Assembly (NCBI GenBank): GCA_963920665.1
Contig: OY987270.1
Span: forward strand, 16,890,019 to 16,954,018
Length of the DNA stretch: 64,000 bases
Reading direction: 5' to 3'
Source of the DNA: Straminergon stramineum
Taxonomy: Eukaryota > Streptophyta > Bryopsida > Hypnales > Calliergonaceae
The stretch's first letter is position 1; each line of letters starts with the position of its first letter. Shown piece after piece: positions 11,601 through 23,097 of the stretch. A program made the position numbers and the translations under genes. Below the pieces are notes generated by a model that saw only the letters and a list, made by a program, of their open reading frames with translations, was not told the DNA's origin and did not search any database.

Positions 11601-12198
11601 AATGAGAAACCTAATTTTGTAATTTAATTTTTTTAGAATTTAAGAAGAAAATGCAAATGAAAAAAGAAATTCTATATCTAGTAACTTGAATTCTAACACT
11701 TAGAGACATTGCAATTGCAATAATTTTTTCATTTTTTTCATATTTTCAAAAAATTTCTTAGATTTGTTCAAGAGATGATAATTAATTAATATAAACTCTT
11801 TGTTTTAATCAAGAATCAAAAATGACATTTTGAAGTTTTCATCTAGGTTGACCATGGTGCATTCACTTTGGGGATGTGCGGACTTTTCAATGGTATGTAT
11901 TGTGAATTACTAATGTGACATGCTTTACAAATTATGCTTACCAATGCAAAATTTGTCCAATTGCATTCCCAAATGCCATGATGTTGGTCAAATTTGCAAT
12001 GGCAAATATCATGTGCCAACACCTCTATAGATTTTGTCTTTTCAAGTGGTATATTTTCATTGTTGGACATCTAAATTTGAGATTCATTTTACCTATTCCA
12101 AATACTCAAAGTACTTTTCACAAGCGAGTGGTGCAAAGTAAGGGCTAGAGTGGGTGGCCAAAGAATTGCTAGGCAAAACATTGTCAGTCTTGTCAATA
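8618..12198. other. Long AT-rich region without genes
   Basis: No recognisable gene. Visible structure: three tandem copies of GTTGTGACAGGG at 9364-9396 (the last partial), and a short duplication near 10990-11085 (TTAAATTAACTTAG followed by AAAGACTTG, twice, about 60 bp apart). The many small open frames are of random length for such sequence. Confidence 0.6.
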
Positions 12199-12430
12199 CA
12201 CAAAATAGTGAAATTAGGTTGCCTTACCCCAAGAAAATTACTTTACAAGCCATGAAAGTCAATAAATACTTTTGTAGATATTTTCATTTGTACACGTGGA
12301 AGTTTATAAGTCCCAATTACAACAATATCTAATTCAAAAGTAGTGCATTCTTGTACAATATCAATAAATATTTAAATAGTGTCAAATGTCGAGAATTTAG
12401 TGTGGGGAAACCTAATTTCACTATTTACGG
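12199..12430 (+). mobile_element. TA-flanked MITE, copy 1 (Tc1/mariner-like)
   Basis: The left end CACAAAATAGTGAAATTAGG and the right end CCTAATTTCACTATTTACGG form an inverted repeat of about 20 bp, with TA outside each end (12197-12198 and 12431-12432). The whole ~230-bp unit recurs at 54367-54586 with shared interior (CCAATTACAACAATATCTAA, TAGTGTCAAATGTC). There is no coding capacity. A TA target duplication fits the Tc1/mariner superfamily. Confidence 0.75.
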
Positions 12431-12587
12431 TAGTGTCTCACTTCAAATGAATTTTTTTGTCACGCAAATGAAGGTTCTGTTGACGTTCGGGGGGTGAAGG
12501 TGACACTGTGACTCTGTGAGTGTCCTTTGGGTGGCCCACGTTTTCCGTCCAGTGGACGGGTCCCTGGCCACCAGTTTTGGCCTGAAA

Positions 12588-12646
12588 ACCTTCGCCCACT
12601 TGGGTTCTCCCATTTGTTTCAACATAAAAAAAACACCTTCGCCCAC
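12588..12646 (+). mobile_element. Micro-retroposon, 35 bp with 12-bp target duplication
   Basis: The insert 12600-12634 reads into CCCATTTGTTTCAACAT and an A run. It is bracketed by two copies of ACCTTCGCCCAC (12588-12599 and 12635-12646). CATTTGTTTCA followed by A is also exactly how the LINE copy at 33127-34201 ends, so this is probably an extremely 5'-truncated copy of the same LINE family. Confidence 0.75.
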
Positions 12647-12881
12647 ACGGCCCCCTCGGGCCTGCAAATTTTGCACATGAGACAAGCGGGAGCGTCGCCC
12701 TCATTAATTAACTTAGATATGACTGTGATCATCGCTTCGCGTTTCCACTTTCCAGCTTCCAGCCCGGCGGTTCCACCCGCGCCCCTGCTCAAGGGCGAAG
12801 TTCTCGTCGCGGTACCCCCCACTTCCAGCAACGAGCGTCGCTGGATGACGGCGAAGAAGACTTGAGTAACGTGATTTTTAA

Positions 12882-13252
12882 CCCCTAAACGCCGGGCTGG
12901 ACACCGTGGGGAGACGCGGGTAGTGAACAGTAACAACTTCTGTGTTGACCGCAGAAAAAGGCACTGTTCTTGCGTTGTTCAATGGCAGGCACGTGCAACA
13001 GTGAGGTTGCCCGGTCGGAAATTGAAGAAAGGGCAGCATGCAACCTATCATCGTCCTCCACTGTCTTCACACAATTTGGCATACCGAAAAATAAGAAAGC
13101 ATTCAATGAGTCTGATTCTGGGTTTTCATGACAACTTCTTTCTACACGATCGCAATTAAAAAAAGAACGGATGAAAAACAGCTTGTTTACATCCTCCAAA
13201 TCGCTTTTCTAACATCCATCAGACACAAAACGTCCGCCGCGTCGTTTAGGGG
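12882..13252 (+). mobile_element. TTAA-flanked MITE, 371 bp, GC-rich
   Basis: Left end CCCCTAAACGCCGGGCTGG, right end CGTCGTTTAGGGG, with TTAA outside both (12878-12881 and 13253-13256). The terminal inverted repeat is a perfect 10 bp (CCCCTAAACG). It keeps many CpG sites and is the least decayed family member, but it has no transposase. Overlapping short frames on both strands are not credible genes. Confidence 0.8.
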
Positions 13253-13289
13253 TTAAAGGCTTTCCTGCTATCCGTCCAGTTCCAGCATT

Positions 13290-13387
13290 GGTATTCGAGC
13301 CTTGGTATTCAAGCCTTGGTATTCCAACATTGGTATTCGAGCCTTTGCATTCCAGCCTTTGTATTCCAACACTGGTATTCGAGCATT
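13290..13387 (+). repeat. 14-bp tandem repeat, seven units
   Basis: Seven consecutive 14-bp units of the type GGTATTCGAGCCTT, differing at a few positions (CAACATT, CAACACT). On the - strand three units make a 14-residue peptide period inside a 71-codon frame, a consequence of the repeat and not evidence of coding. Confidence 0.85.
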
Positions 13388-14504
13388 GGTACATGAGTAG
13401 TTTAATGGAGGAGGGTTGTAGCAACTACAATTTTATATTCAAAAGAGAATAAAAAATTAATATATATTCCCTTTCATTCCCGATATTCATACAAGGTGAA
13501 TCTTATTTTTGTCAAAGATTCTATTCTTTTAGTAGCCTTGCAAGGGGCTTGAAATAGAGTGGCTTGTCAAACCTTTGCAGCCCTCCGGAGAGTCCAAAGT
13601 TTCTCTAATGGTGGATTTGGTTTGAGAATTTTTAAAGACCATGTGAAGAAACTACAAAGGTTCAAAGTTGAGGTCATGTGAACATCTATTAGGGGATACT
13701 ATTGCTTCTCTGACTTCAACAAGTTGGGGGGAAACCTCACTCACTCACCCCTTTGGACAAGTACATGATTCTTCAAAGATTTCCCACAAGCTTTCTTGGT
13801 TATCCATTTGTTTCTTTCTTAACAAGTGTAAATTTTCATATAGTTTGGAAATGAAGGCTCCCTACTCTAATTAACTCTCCCTAATTGTGGCACTAGATTC
13901 TCCTTAATTGGACATCCCTTGAAATACAAAATATTTTCTCTTACCCACTCATTTCCTTTCTAGTGTATCTCTTCAAATAGTTGGGAAAGGAGGACTCTCT
14001 TCAATGACTCTCCTTAATTGTGATACTAGATTCTATTGAATTGGACATCCCTTGAGGTACAAATTATGATGCTTTGTTCCTTATTCCTCTATCCCAAAAT
14101 AATTCTGTGGTTTGAGAATATTATTGTATATTTAGGCACATTGGCCTCTTCTAATTAGTCATCGTCTATGATATATCGTGCAAGTTGGAATCTTAGACTT
14201 TCAAGATTGGCAATGTTAATTGTTCAAAATACAAGTGAATACCTTAACATAAATTGGATTTGTGTGCCTTGTGTCTTTGCCATAGCCAAAAGAAAAGTAC
14301 AAGTGATTTTACAATTTTTTGATTAAAAAAAATCTTGAAAATTCAATAATTTTCACATTGCATGTTGAAATGCGATGAAACAAAGCTTGTGCACCCCTCC
14401 TCGTAGAGAGATTTTTGACGGTGCCAAGAACACGGCTAGAAGACCCAACGTAACTATGTAAGGGAAATCTCAATGTAACAAACAAATAGAACAAACAACC
14501 TAAC
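13388..14504. other. AT-rich intergenic DNA, no gene seen
   Basis: No coding frame with a recognisable motif. Short internal similarities occur (for example CTCTCCTTAATTG-type segments near 13880 and 14010, and GGACATCCCTTGA near 13912 and 14043), suggesting an old local duplication of about 130 bp. Confidence 0.5.
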
Positions 14505-14508
14505 TTAA

Positions 14509-14730
14509 CCTTTAAACGTCAATACAAACGTGTTGTGTCCGATGGATGACAAAGAAACTTCCTATAGAGGACAGAAATGCAATTGTTCATCCTTGGAATT
14601 TCATTCAAAAAGGAGAGATCTTGCACAGTACTTTAACCTTCAATGAATATTTTTGAATTTTATAAAGTAGATGATGTCATACAATTCTGAAAGTGAGGAT
14701 TTCAACGGTCACTATTCCGTCCTCTAAAGG
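14509..14730 (-). mobile_element. TTAA-flanked MITE, 222 bp
   Basis: Starts CCTTTAAACGTC and ends TCCTCTAAAGG, with TTAA outside both ends (14505-14508 and 14731-14734). The interior is the inverted form of the elements at 8391 and 21898: GATGGATGACAAAGAA, TTGTTCATCCTTGGAATTT, AAAGTAGATGATGTCA. Ends are degenerate, so it is an older copy. No coding capacity. Confidence 0.7.
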
Positions 14731-14734
14731 TTAA

Positions 14735-15790
14735 GGCATGGATTGTATTGTATGGCCCGAGGTGTTGCTGACCAAAGGTTTTAATGGGGGTTAAATTTCG
14801 CATAAGTTTGAGGTAGTGTTTGAGAGATTTTTCGAGGTCCTCCAACTGATTTCCTCCTTCCATGAAAATGAACCAATTTTTTTTTTATGGGCACTGGTTA
14901 TATCCTTCGAATCACAGAAAATACCGGTTTATTTCCTCCAATTTCAATTTCTCACTGGCAAATTTCCTCCAAATTGAAATTGGCACAAGCTAAATTTCAA
15001 AATTTGTATAAAATATAAAAAAAAAGATGAAAAATGAAAGTACTAATTAATATTGCATCCTTAGTAGAAATTGAATTTGGCAAAGCCCTTCACCACTTGA
15101 AGGCCAAGGATCCTCCCAACCCATGCAATATGGAGTTGAGGATGGTTATGAAAAGGTTGCATGAAATCAAAAGAGTTCACGAAGTACTAATTTCACGTTC
15201 TTCAAATATTTATTTTGCTCAGGATTTGCATATAAATGATGAAACTTAGAAGAATTATTTCACAAGACAATGGCCTCTTCTATTATGTTGTCATAGTCTT
15301 TGTTAGGTCCTTCCAAGGCCAATCGCATGACACTGTCCAAATTGGATGTTTTCATACGATTTCAAAGTTTTTCCTCCAGCAACTTTGGGGAGGTACCCTG
15401 CACCGCTACGAGGTGGAAGGCCAAGACTCTGTGAGCTGTGAGTAGGTAAGGTTTCTAATTTTTTTTTCATTTTTTTTCATTTTTCAGTAACTAGAATTTC
15501 ATACAAGGGCCTTTGGCACAAGTGTAGAGGTTGATATCCGGTGGCAACAAACCTTCATTAGCCAGGTATTAGCCAATAATTTCTTTGGCAAGGCAGTTGA
15601 AATCCCCCAAATATTTTCAGGAAGCGGTCAAATATCCTCCAAATTTTGAGTGGCACCAGTTGATTTCCGGTTCTAGAAATTTCTTCCCGGTTAAGCATCC
15701 TTCAATTTCAAAACCCAACCGGTTTTTTTCGATCATTGGTTTGAGCCAGCCGTAACTTACTCCGTCCCTCCAGGCCAGATTTGCGCCACT
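14735..15790. other. Intergenic DNA with one unassigned frame
   Basis: A 71-codon frame (15034-15249) is the longest clean frame; it has no recognised motif and atypical flanks. Segments such as AAATTTCCTCCAAATT (about 14950) and AAATATCCTCCAAATT (about 15635) repeat loosely. I see no supportable gene. Confidence 0.4.
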
Positions 15791-15793
15791 GAA

Positions 15794-15900
15794 GAATTAT
15801 CCGACTGAAAGTCTGAGACGGCTACTGGTTTGGTCGGATTGGTGTTCAAGCCGTCTCAGACTTGAATTATCCGACTGAAACGCCGTCTCAGACTCTGAGA
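15794..15900 (+). repeat. Hairpin and direct repeat cluster
   Basis: AGTCTGAGACGGCT (15810-15823) pairs perfectly with AGCCGTCTCAGACT (15849-15862), leaving a 25-nt loop. GAATTATCCGACTGAAA precedes the first arm (15794-15810) and follows the second (15864-15880), and a third copy of GCCGTCTCAGACT follows. The cluster ends exactly where the next element starts. Confidence 0.75.
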
Positions 15901-16502
15901 CCCCTGAACGGCCCTCGGGCTCTTCTTCTACGACACCGTACCCAATGAATACGGTCTCTCACGAATTTCAAGAAGTGCGTTCTCGAAGGCAAGTTGGGAT
16001 TCCATCCGTTCCGATTGCTGATATGTAAGCGTGAGGTCATGCAGAAATTTTAGTGAGGCTTCGAATTGACGCGATGCGCAGAATTTTAAGAAAACATGTC
16101 GGACTGTACACGATGCTGGCTTCTACGCCGAGTTTCTGATTTATTATAAATTCTCTTCTTAGGCGTCAGGCAATCGCTCCGATGGATGGCCTTACAATGG
16201 TGCGGGGACCACCAACAAAAATTTGTAAGTCGAAATTGCTTGAGGAAGTCTCGAATCTGCTATTCTGATAGCCGTATACACAGGAGCCGGATCGCTGCTG
16301 TTCCGTAGGTCTAACCTGCGTATTTTCTTCATCCGCGTGCGTTCTACCGTGTATTACGAGAACTGGCAACCAGTATTCGATGCGCCTTTGCAATCGCTTA
16401 AACTTTGTTGAACATCCGAAACCCAAAATCAGGCAACCACATGCCCGAATACGTGAAAAACCCGGAGATACGACCACAGAGGGCCTTCAGGCCGTTCAGG
16501 GG
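15901..16502 (+). mobile_element. Candidate CCCC...GGGG element, 602 bp
   Basis: Left end CCCCTGAACGGCCCTC and right end GGCCGTTCAGGGG give an inverted repeat of about 11 bp. TTAA follows the right end (16503-16506), but GAGA precedes the left, so the target duplication is not confirmed. A 103-codon - strand frame (16166-16477) fills much of the interior; it shows no transposase motif. It probably belongs with the other TTAA elements, though it shares only the termini. Confidence 0.5.
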
Positions 16503-17029
16503 TTAACTGATATATATATAAACCATAACGGTCAGGAGAAATAGTTAATCTAGCTAGATGTTGCCCAGTTGCAGCTTGCAACCATCTCGATCTCTGCATA
16601 CGACTCTCTAGCTAGTATTATTCAGTGTAAGCTAGATAGTCTGTGCCTTGGGATTTTGGTCCTCTACACGACTCTCCCCTGTGGCCACTCCGAGGTAATC
16701 TTGCTGGGAGTTTTTTTTGTTCGGAGAGGGAGCTGTTGTGAGGGCTCGATTCTGCAATTCGGGTTTGTTGTTTCAGGAAATCGGGACGAGGCACACCGAG
16801 CGTCTTGTACTGTGTCTTCGTGGGGCTCCGTCTTGAGGGGGCTCAGTTTTTGAGCGGGCTCCTGGTCTGAGCGGCTCTGGGTTTTGTGGAGGCTCTCTAC
16901 TTGCGGGGTGCTGGGTATTGTGGGGACTCTGTTTTCGTTGGGCTCTGGGTTTTGTGTGGCTCTGGGTTTAGTGCTGGTGGGATCCGGTGTGCCTCAGAAG
17001 GTAAGTCTCAAACCCTAACCCTGGTTACA

Positions 17030-17344
17030 ATGGAGAACGGACATCACCGCCAACATGTGGGGGAGGACGAGGAGGATGGAGAGAACGAGGAGGAGCACGA
17101 GGTGAACGTCGAGGTGGTTGATGATCCCGTCGTCAGGAACGGGGTCGATGATGACCTACGCGAGCTTGAGATACGGCTAAACGCGATCGGCTTCGAAGCA
17201 GATGTTGTTGCTCTGCGAGACCCGATTGCGATCAATTTGGGCACCCCAGCGTACCCAATCGAGGTTGGGGATCTCCCAATTCACGGCTTTGAGTTTGAGG
17301 AGATACTCCTGACTTGTCCGCCTTTGCAGGAAGAGGAAGCCTGA
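17030..17344 (+). CDS. Hypothetical acidic protein of repeat family (copy B)
   Basis: A 104-codon frame, nearly identical in protein to those of copies A and C. The start chosen is the ATG after CTGGTTACA, because it is shared by all three copies; the frame also stays open upstream to 16886. The N-terminal third is very acidic (runs of E and D), and the rest ends with CPPLQEEEA. The TTTGCAG splice-like site lies 14 bp before the stop. Role unknown. Confidence 0.4.
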   Translation: MENGHHRQHVGEDEEDGENEEEHEVNVEVVDDPVVRNGVDDDLRELEIRLNAIGFEADVVALRDPIAINLGTPAYPIEVGDLPIHGFEFEEILLTCPPLQEEEA

Positions 17345-17350
17345 AGGGTG

Positions 17351-17940
17351 TGTTGGCAAGGAGGTTTATCTCATTGAATAACGTCACTGGAGTGTATGGA
17401 GACTTATTAGATGCCAGTGTTGGAATTGAATTACTTCACGGTAATTTAATTCACGTATATAAGTAGATGGTATTTGAGGTAGTGAGGGCGCCATCGGACA
17501 GTGGTAGCGAAAGTATCATGGATCATCTGGTAGTTAAAGCACCATGGGATCTAGGATACACCACTAGTAACTGCACACAACACCTAATGAGTCTCTTCTA
17601 TTGTATGTAGAAAGACATCTTGGTAGTATATTATGTAGCTTGGTGTGAGAAGGAGATAGAGTTGAGTTGTCTCTCCATATCTCTCTCCCATGGTTCCATG
17701 GTTCCATGGTTGGGTGTCGAGTTACACTCTCAAATCTTTTCTTCTTCTTATATTTGACTAGCTAGATGTAGTGATTATCGCTGTAATTGGTCTGTCGATT
17801 GGCCTGTGAGGCTATCGCCATGATTGGTTTGTCTGTCTTCTTTGTGACACAATAAAACTACACTCTTGTGGCATAAGCTCATCATGCGTGCGAATACATC
17901 TTGGTTTCTGAATGGTGGTCTTCTTTTCACCTTATCAACA
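17351..17940 (+). mobile_element. Candidate solo LTR in copy B
   Basis: Same unit as 5722-6312: TGTTGGCAAGG at the left end, CCTTATCAACA at the right (inverted match with one or two differences), and AATAAA about 85 bp before the end. The CTATATAAG TATA-like motif of copy A is CGTATATAAG here. Confidence 0.45.
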
Positions 17941-19958
17941 CTGGTGAAGTGGCGATAGTTCCGTCCATGAGGTTTACTTCAGAGAGTGTTTATATTTTCC
18001 GGGAAAGATAAATGTCGACATGGTTTGGTGCTTTTGCTGGTGAGCTTCATGAGGGTCATGTATGGCACGCACGGTTTGGAGGTGGCCATCTACAGCCGGA
18101 GCGGACCCAGTGTTGTAAGGTGAGTACTTTGCTACTTCCTGTTTCACGCACTTCATACATGTGAACCTTGTTACAGTATGCACTATTACCAAATGTGTTC
18201 TGTGCTTAAGAATTGTAGGAAATGTGAGCAGAGTTGGGATTTTTATAAATTCAAGGACTGCTCATATGCTCATTTCTCCTTGTGATCAATGCACGGACTG
18301 CTCCGAACGGAGCGATGGCCACCATAATTTGAAAGGTGCTCGGTCAGCTAGATTCGCTAATCGCCGATGTCAATCGTACGTTGTGTTGAGCGTGGTCTCC
18401 AAAAAAATTCTATCGAGTCCATGTCCCTGCTCCAAGTTTTTCATTTGAACAAGATTTCCCTCCTGTCGATTATATCTTGGTTGCTGAAAACCTTGATTTT
18501 CAATTTATTCTTATTGCAGAACGATTGGCGTGATGACGGCGTTGTCTTTAGTTGGTAGAGCAGGTGGAGAAGATTTCCGATGTGCTCGTCGCGACGTTGC
18601 TGCACTTCAAACTTGCTACTGAGGTGCAGGGGTTGCAGGACACCCGAGGAGGAGGTTCGCTCCCACCCTCAATTCCCCTAAGATAATACGCTTCGTTGTA
18701 TTGTGCTCGGTGTCAATATTTCTATGGAGCTTCTTCTGTTGGTCTGAGAATGATTCACGACTCGAAGTATGTGTGTTGGTGCCGGCTGGTTACCTATATC
18801 CAATGACAGTGATAGATATGTCTTACAACAGCCCTGGCCTACGGGTTCTCTACTTTGCACCATCTCTGCAGGCGATGCCACCCGCTATTGAGAATGGTGA
18901 TAGCGTCCAGTGTCTTCTTCCTGGGATTTTGCTGTACTGCCAATCCATAGCAGTCTCCAAGTTTAATTTGTGTTTTATTGTTGCTGCTTCCCGATGGACG
19001 TTGTAAATAGGAGGTAGGCCTTTCTGGTTGGAAACTCTATTACAGAGGAGTTTGAAGTTACCAGATGTCAGTGGTTACCAGATGAAAATCCGCTCGGATG
19101 CTCCCCAAGCAATGGGAAACCCGAGAAAAAGATCATCGTTTGTGCTGCTCCAAGGGTTCAGAGGGTACGGGTATGAACCCTATCAGAAGTCTCACAGCAA
19201 TTTAATTACGGAGGCACACGATCGTCGTGTAGTAGACCTTTTTCGCGCTTGAGTTTTAAGAAACCGTATTGATGCATGTACATTTCCTGTTCTTATTTCA
19301 GCAACTTTGATGTAGCTGTCCTGTTGATGGGCTCAATGTTTTTCAAAGTAAGAGTTGGGAAGTCCCTGTTCCCTTCTCCTGAATATCGGCCTCATACAAA
19401 CTCTTTGTTTTTACCAACTTCGTTCCATTGCAAGTTCCCCTAACTGCTTCTGTTGTCATATGTTGCCAAAAGCTGCGCGGACTAGCAAAATATGTAAAGC
19501 AGATCGATTAACGATGTAATCGTGGGCTCGTACTTTGATTTACTGATCGTCGAGAACCTGTGCACCTACTTTGGGGTTGTTTTCTGTATGAAAAGGTTTC
19601 ATTTTGTTGAAGTTCTGATATTCGTTTTATTCCATCGCTCTTCGACCAGATTTTAATTGGTCGCTTCAGGGCATATGAAGAGCGCCTTTCTTCAGAAACA
19701 CTTGGTCTTCCTCATTTGTGTCCGAAACCTCCTCAATCTATGTTAGCAATGTTGTCAGTCTCTTCACTTGCAAATGGAGGAACATCTAGTTCAACTTACT
19801 GACGTGCAAAGATGTAATATCGTAAAATCACGTGGGTGTAGGAGTTCTTTTGGAGTTGCTTTCTATTTCAGTCAGGCATGCAAGCGAGTGAATTTACTTG
19901 CATTTAATTTTATTTCCAGCTCGTTTTGTTTCTTTTCGTTTTGTTTCGTTATGTAGCA

Positions 19959-20209
19959 TGGATTTCCTTAGGTGCAAGACTCCTCAAGCATCGGACCTAG
20001 AGGAAGAACCTGTGTATGGCAGGACCGTGCTTGGCAGAGCTACACTATTTGATTCTAAGTCTAGTATTGAGTGGAGGATCTCACGTGAGCCTTGCTGTGT
20101 TTGGAAGGGACGGAGCCAAGCTTGTAGTGGACTAAATTTCATTTCGTTACAACAAAGGCGCCACTGTGAGCTTCACCTGAAGCACTCAACCGTGCTTCAT
20201 TTGCTGTAA
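19959..20209 (+). CDS. Possible exon or small hypothetical protein
   Basis: An 83-codon frame starts at an ATG just after a possible acceptor (TTATGTAG|C). It encodes a hydrophilic segment with CKTPQ, EEEPVYGRTVLGRATLF and SSIEWRISREP, and several Cys and His residues. GTAAGG overlapping the stop codon could be a 5' splice site. About 0.8 kb downstream (20967-21042) another short frame encodes an acidic tail (SDDNNDFEGGFEDMEVSEI then stop). The two might be exons of one gene, but I recognise no family and cannot connect them. Confidence 0.3.
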
Positions 20210-21897
20210 GGCTTTTAATTTGTTTTCTTCTGCTCTATCATCTAGTACTGTCATGAACTTCCCTTGGGTGTTTCTCAATCCTAGGCCTCTGAATTGTGAT
20301 CTCTATCATGTCACCATGCGATCACTTAAGGAAGCTTCAAGGAAGATGCTGTACTGTATCATTGGAATGAAGAAAGAATGCTCTTCATGAATCAATGTCA
20401 TAGATATTCTGTAGTTTCTGTTATTTATGACATTTTAAAATTTTGGTCTTACGATTTTGAGGGATTCATTTTGTACTGTGATGTGGGAGTTCACGATCAA
20501 CTCAAATGCAGCATGTACTGTTCATGCGGTTGTTACTAAGACATTAACCGTATTTTTTTCACCTAGTAGAACATGAGATCCATATTTAGAAAACGTCAAT
20601 TGAATGTTGAGTTAACCCCAAGGGGCTTGGTTATCAGTGGAGCTTGATCTATTGTCTCGGAGCACCTTCACACAAACTTCTAAGTTCTAAGCATTTATCA
20701 TTAGTTTTCACTGTTGGAAGTCCCTTTCTGCCTCTAACATGAGTTCTTACTAAACAGGGTTTTAGTATGAATCAACAAATGAAAAGCTGTGTGCATGAAA
20801 ACGTGATTGATGAAATCGTGACATAGTTTGCATTTAACATATGAGATGACTGTTTTAATTTTTGTTTTAATATGTTCTCATATGAGTATCAAATGCAGTC
20901 CCTTATATTTGTTGGATCTTTGCAACCCTTTATGACAGATTTGTTATATCTATGCAACCCTTTTATGGAACTCATGGATGTTAGTGATGACAATAATGAC
21001 TTTGAAGGAGGATTTGAAGACATGGAAGTGTCTGAAATCTAGAGAATAGCATAGATCACATGTAGGATTTTTGTATGTAAGGAGTTTGTGTATTCATGTA
21101 TTTCATGAACTCCTAGTTCTTTTTTGGTTGTCCACAATATTTAATTATGTTTGTTCAAATTTTCATAGAATTTTCACATCTGGACTTTAGTGTGGTTCGT
21201 TTCATCTTAAGTGCCCTGATTCATTGGGAGAGACCAAAGAGACATGTAATGTGTAATTTCCATGACCATAGAAATTTGTGAGTGTCATTCAATGGACACT
21301 AGTGGAAAACACAACAGTTTTTGTTTCATAAGAAAACTCGAATTTGCTTTTGAAGGATGGAGAGCCGCTCAGTGGACCCTCCAACTTCCAAGTTCTGTCA
21401 AAATCCTACCCTCAGTAGCTCTTCTCCTTGCTCCTACAGTTGGGCAAGTTCAGGCTTTCAATTGACTCAACCCTGACGTCCCCCAATGCTCTATACAACC
21501 CAAATTTGCAAAGAATGAATAGATGAAAGGATTGAGAAGTTTGAGCACGAAACTATGATGCAAATAGCATGGGCAGCTTCAAGTCCCAGGACATATGATT
21601 GGTGTAAACAGCAGCCTCAGCAAAGGTTGTGTCCAAAAAAGTGGTCCCAAATTTGTGCTTCTGAAATACAGTATCAAGTGCTTCCAGTGGACTGCACCAT
21701 TGATACAGACAACAAGAAATTTCAATATTTGAATAGGCGTGGCATAACAGTATACTGCCGAAACAGTATGATCACGTTGTGCCCAGAAGGACTGGAGTTG
21801 ACAACCCCAGAAAGTGCCCGGCCATTCAGAGTCTCCGTCATTCAAAAAGTGATATCAAAGGATGAAATCATCAAGTACCGAATTCTCCACATTTTAA
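20210..21897. other. Intergenic DNA with unassigned frames
   Basis: Holds the acidic tail frame noted in the previous entry, a 67-codon frame at 21262 and a 135-codon frame (21555-21962). The last includes NRRGITVYCRNSMITLCPEG and ARPFRVSVIQKVISKDEIIK and looks exon-like, but its 3' part runs into the MITE at 21898, so its real end is not its annotated stop. Function unknown. Confidence 0.35.
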
Positions 21898-22132
21898 CCC
21901 TTAAACGATGCTTAAATGACAGACTGGTGATAGTGAAAATCAGCCCTTTTGGAACCGTGTGACATCATCTACTTTAAAAAAAAATCAAAAATACTCATTG
22001 GAGGTCAAAGTACTGTAGAAGATCTCCCCTTTCTTCACAAAATTCCAAGGATGAATAGTTGCAGTTCTGTCCTACATTGAGAGATTCTTTGTCATCCATC
22101 AGACACTAAATATCCGTGTCAACATTTATGGG
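21898..22132 (+). mobile_element. TTAA-flanked MITE, 235 bp
   Basis: Starts CCCTTAAACGATGC and ends CAACATTTATGGG, with TTAA on both sides (21894-21897 and 22133-22136). Same interior and orientation as the element at 8391 (GGAACCGTGTGACATCATCT, AGATCTCCCCTTTCTT, GTCATCCATCAGACAC). No coding capacity. Confidence 0.75.
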
Positions 22133-22136
22133 TTAA

Positions 22137-23097
22137 TTACATAATTATTATTTTAAATGATCGGTGTTCCTGCCAGTCCAGAAACGCATCATATCCCCAG
22201 TACTGCAGAGTGAATATTCTTAGTTAAATACTGTGAGGCCATTCTCAATGGAATCGGAAAGCTGAACAGTAATCAACCCTCCACAATTCTGGGGTTGTCA
22301 TTTCCTTCCCACGAGCCAGTATATTGACGACATGTAGAGAGATCACCATTGTGTTCTACAATAAAACTTGTCGTGCCACTTGAATGAATTTTTTTTCTTG
22401 AGCATGATTTGAAGTGGCTCTCTCTATTTTTTGGATCTTTCAGTGAGCTTCTAATGGGCTCTAATTCGGTAGTCCAAATCCAAATATTCTTGCCTCTACT
22501 CAATGTGATGTAATGTTTGGTGTGCTTCTAATGATTGTATTCTCAAGTTCTAGTTTTACACCAAGCAATAGGTAGAAAAAAGTTGAGTCATTTAGAGTGC
22601 TACATTGATGATGCTCTAAGTGTAAATACTTTGTTTGAACAATAAACTAGAAAGTTCTATAATCAATCAATTGCTTTTGCCCATATTCACCTGATAGCTT
22701 CAAAATAATGTGCAATCTTCAATTTTGGGTAGCATAAATTTTCTAGAAATCTTGATACCTTAGCATATTTCATAATATTGGAAACTTTTCACATCATGGG
22801 TGACATTTTAACCACTAAATGGGCTCATTCTCACCCTTGAATCATCCACAAATAGGATGGATGAGAATTTATACCAACTTGATAGTTACAAGCCTCCCAT
22901 TCTGTACAAATGGGTTCAATAATCTTACAAATTTTTTATCGACTCATTTTGAAACTACAAATTGCAGTGGAATTGGAGTGAAGAGTACTTGAGCATCATG
23001 CCAAATATATACATGTAGAATTCCAAATCATACAAGAATTTGAATCAATCCTATACATTACCTACAATCTGACTAGTGCTTCTACCTTTTGTGGAAA
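22137..23097. other. AT-rich intergenic DNA, no gene seen
   Basis: No supportable gene. TTAACCACTAAATGGG near 22808 resembles a degenerate start of a TTAA element, followed by CATCC-rich sequence, but no partner end was found. Confidence 0.5.

Larger units (their letters stand above)
16548..19625 (+). repeat. Gene-like repeat family, copy B (longest)
   Basis: The most complete copy. Splice-like junctions in order: CTCCGAG|GTAATC (about 16694), GTTTCAG|GAAATC (about 16783), CAGAAG|GTAAGT (about 17000), TTTGCAG|GAAG (about 17330), TGTAAG|GTGAGT (about 18119) and TTGCAG|AACG (about 18520). It contains the acidic ORF, the candidate solo LTR, and open segments at 18701-19006 and 19028-19252 that recur in copy D. 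The pattern looks like a multi-exon gene, but frames are broken between junctions, so it is either a pseudogene or a gene whose exons I cannot join. Confidence 0.7.
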
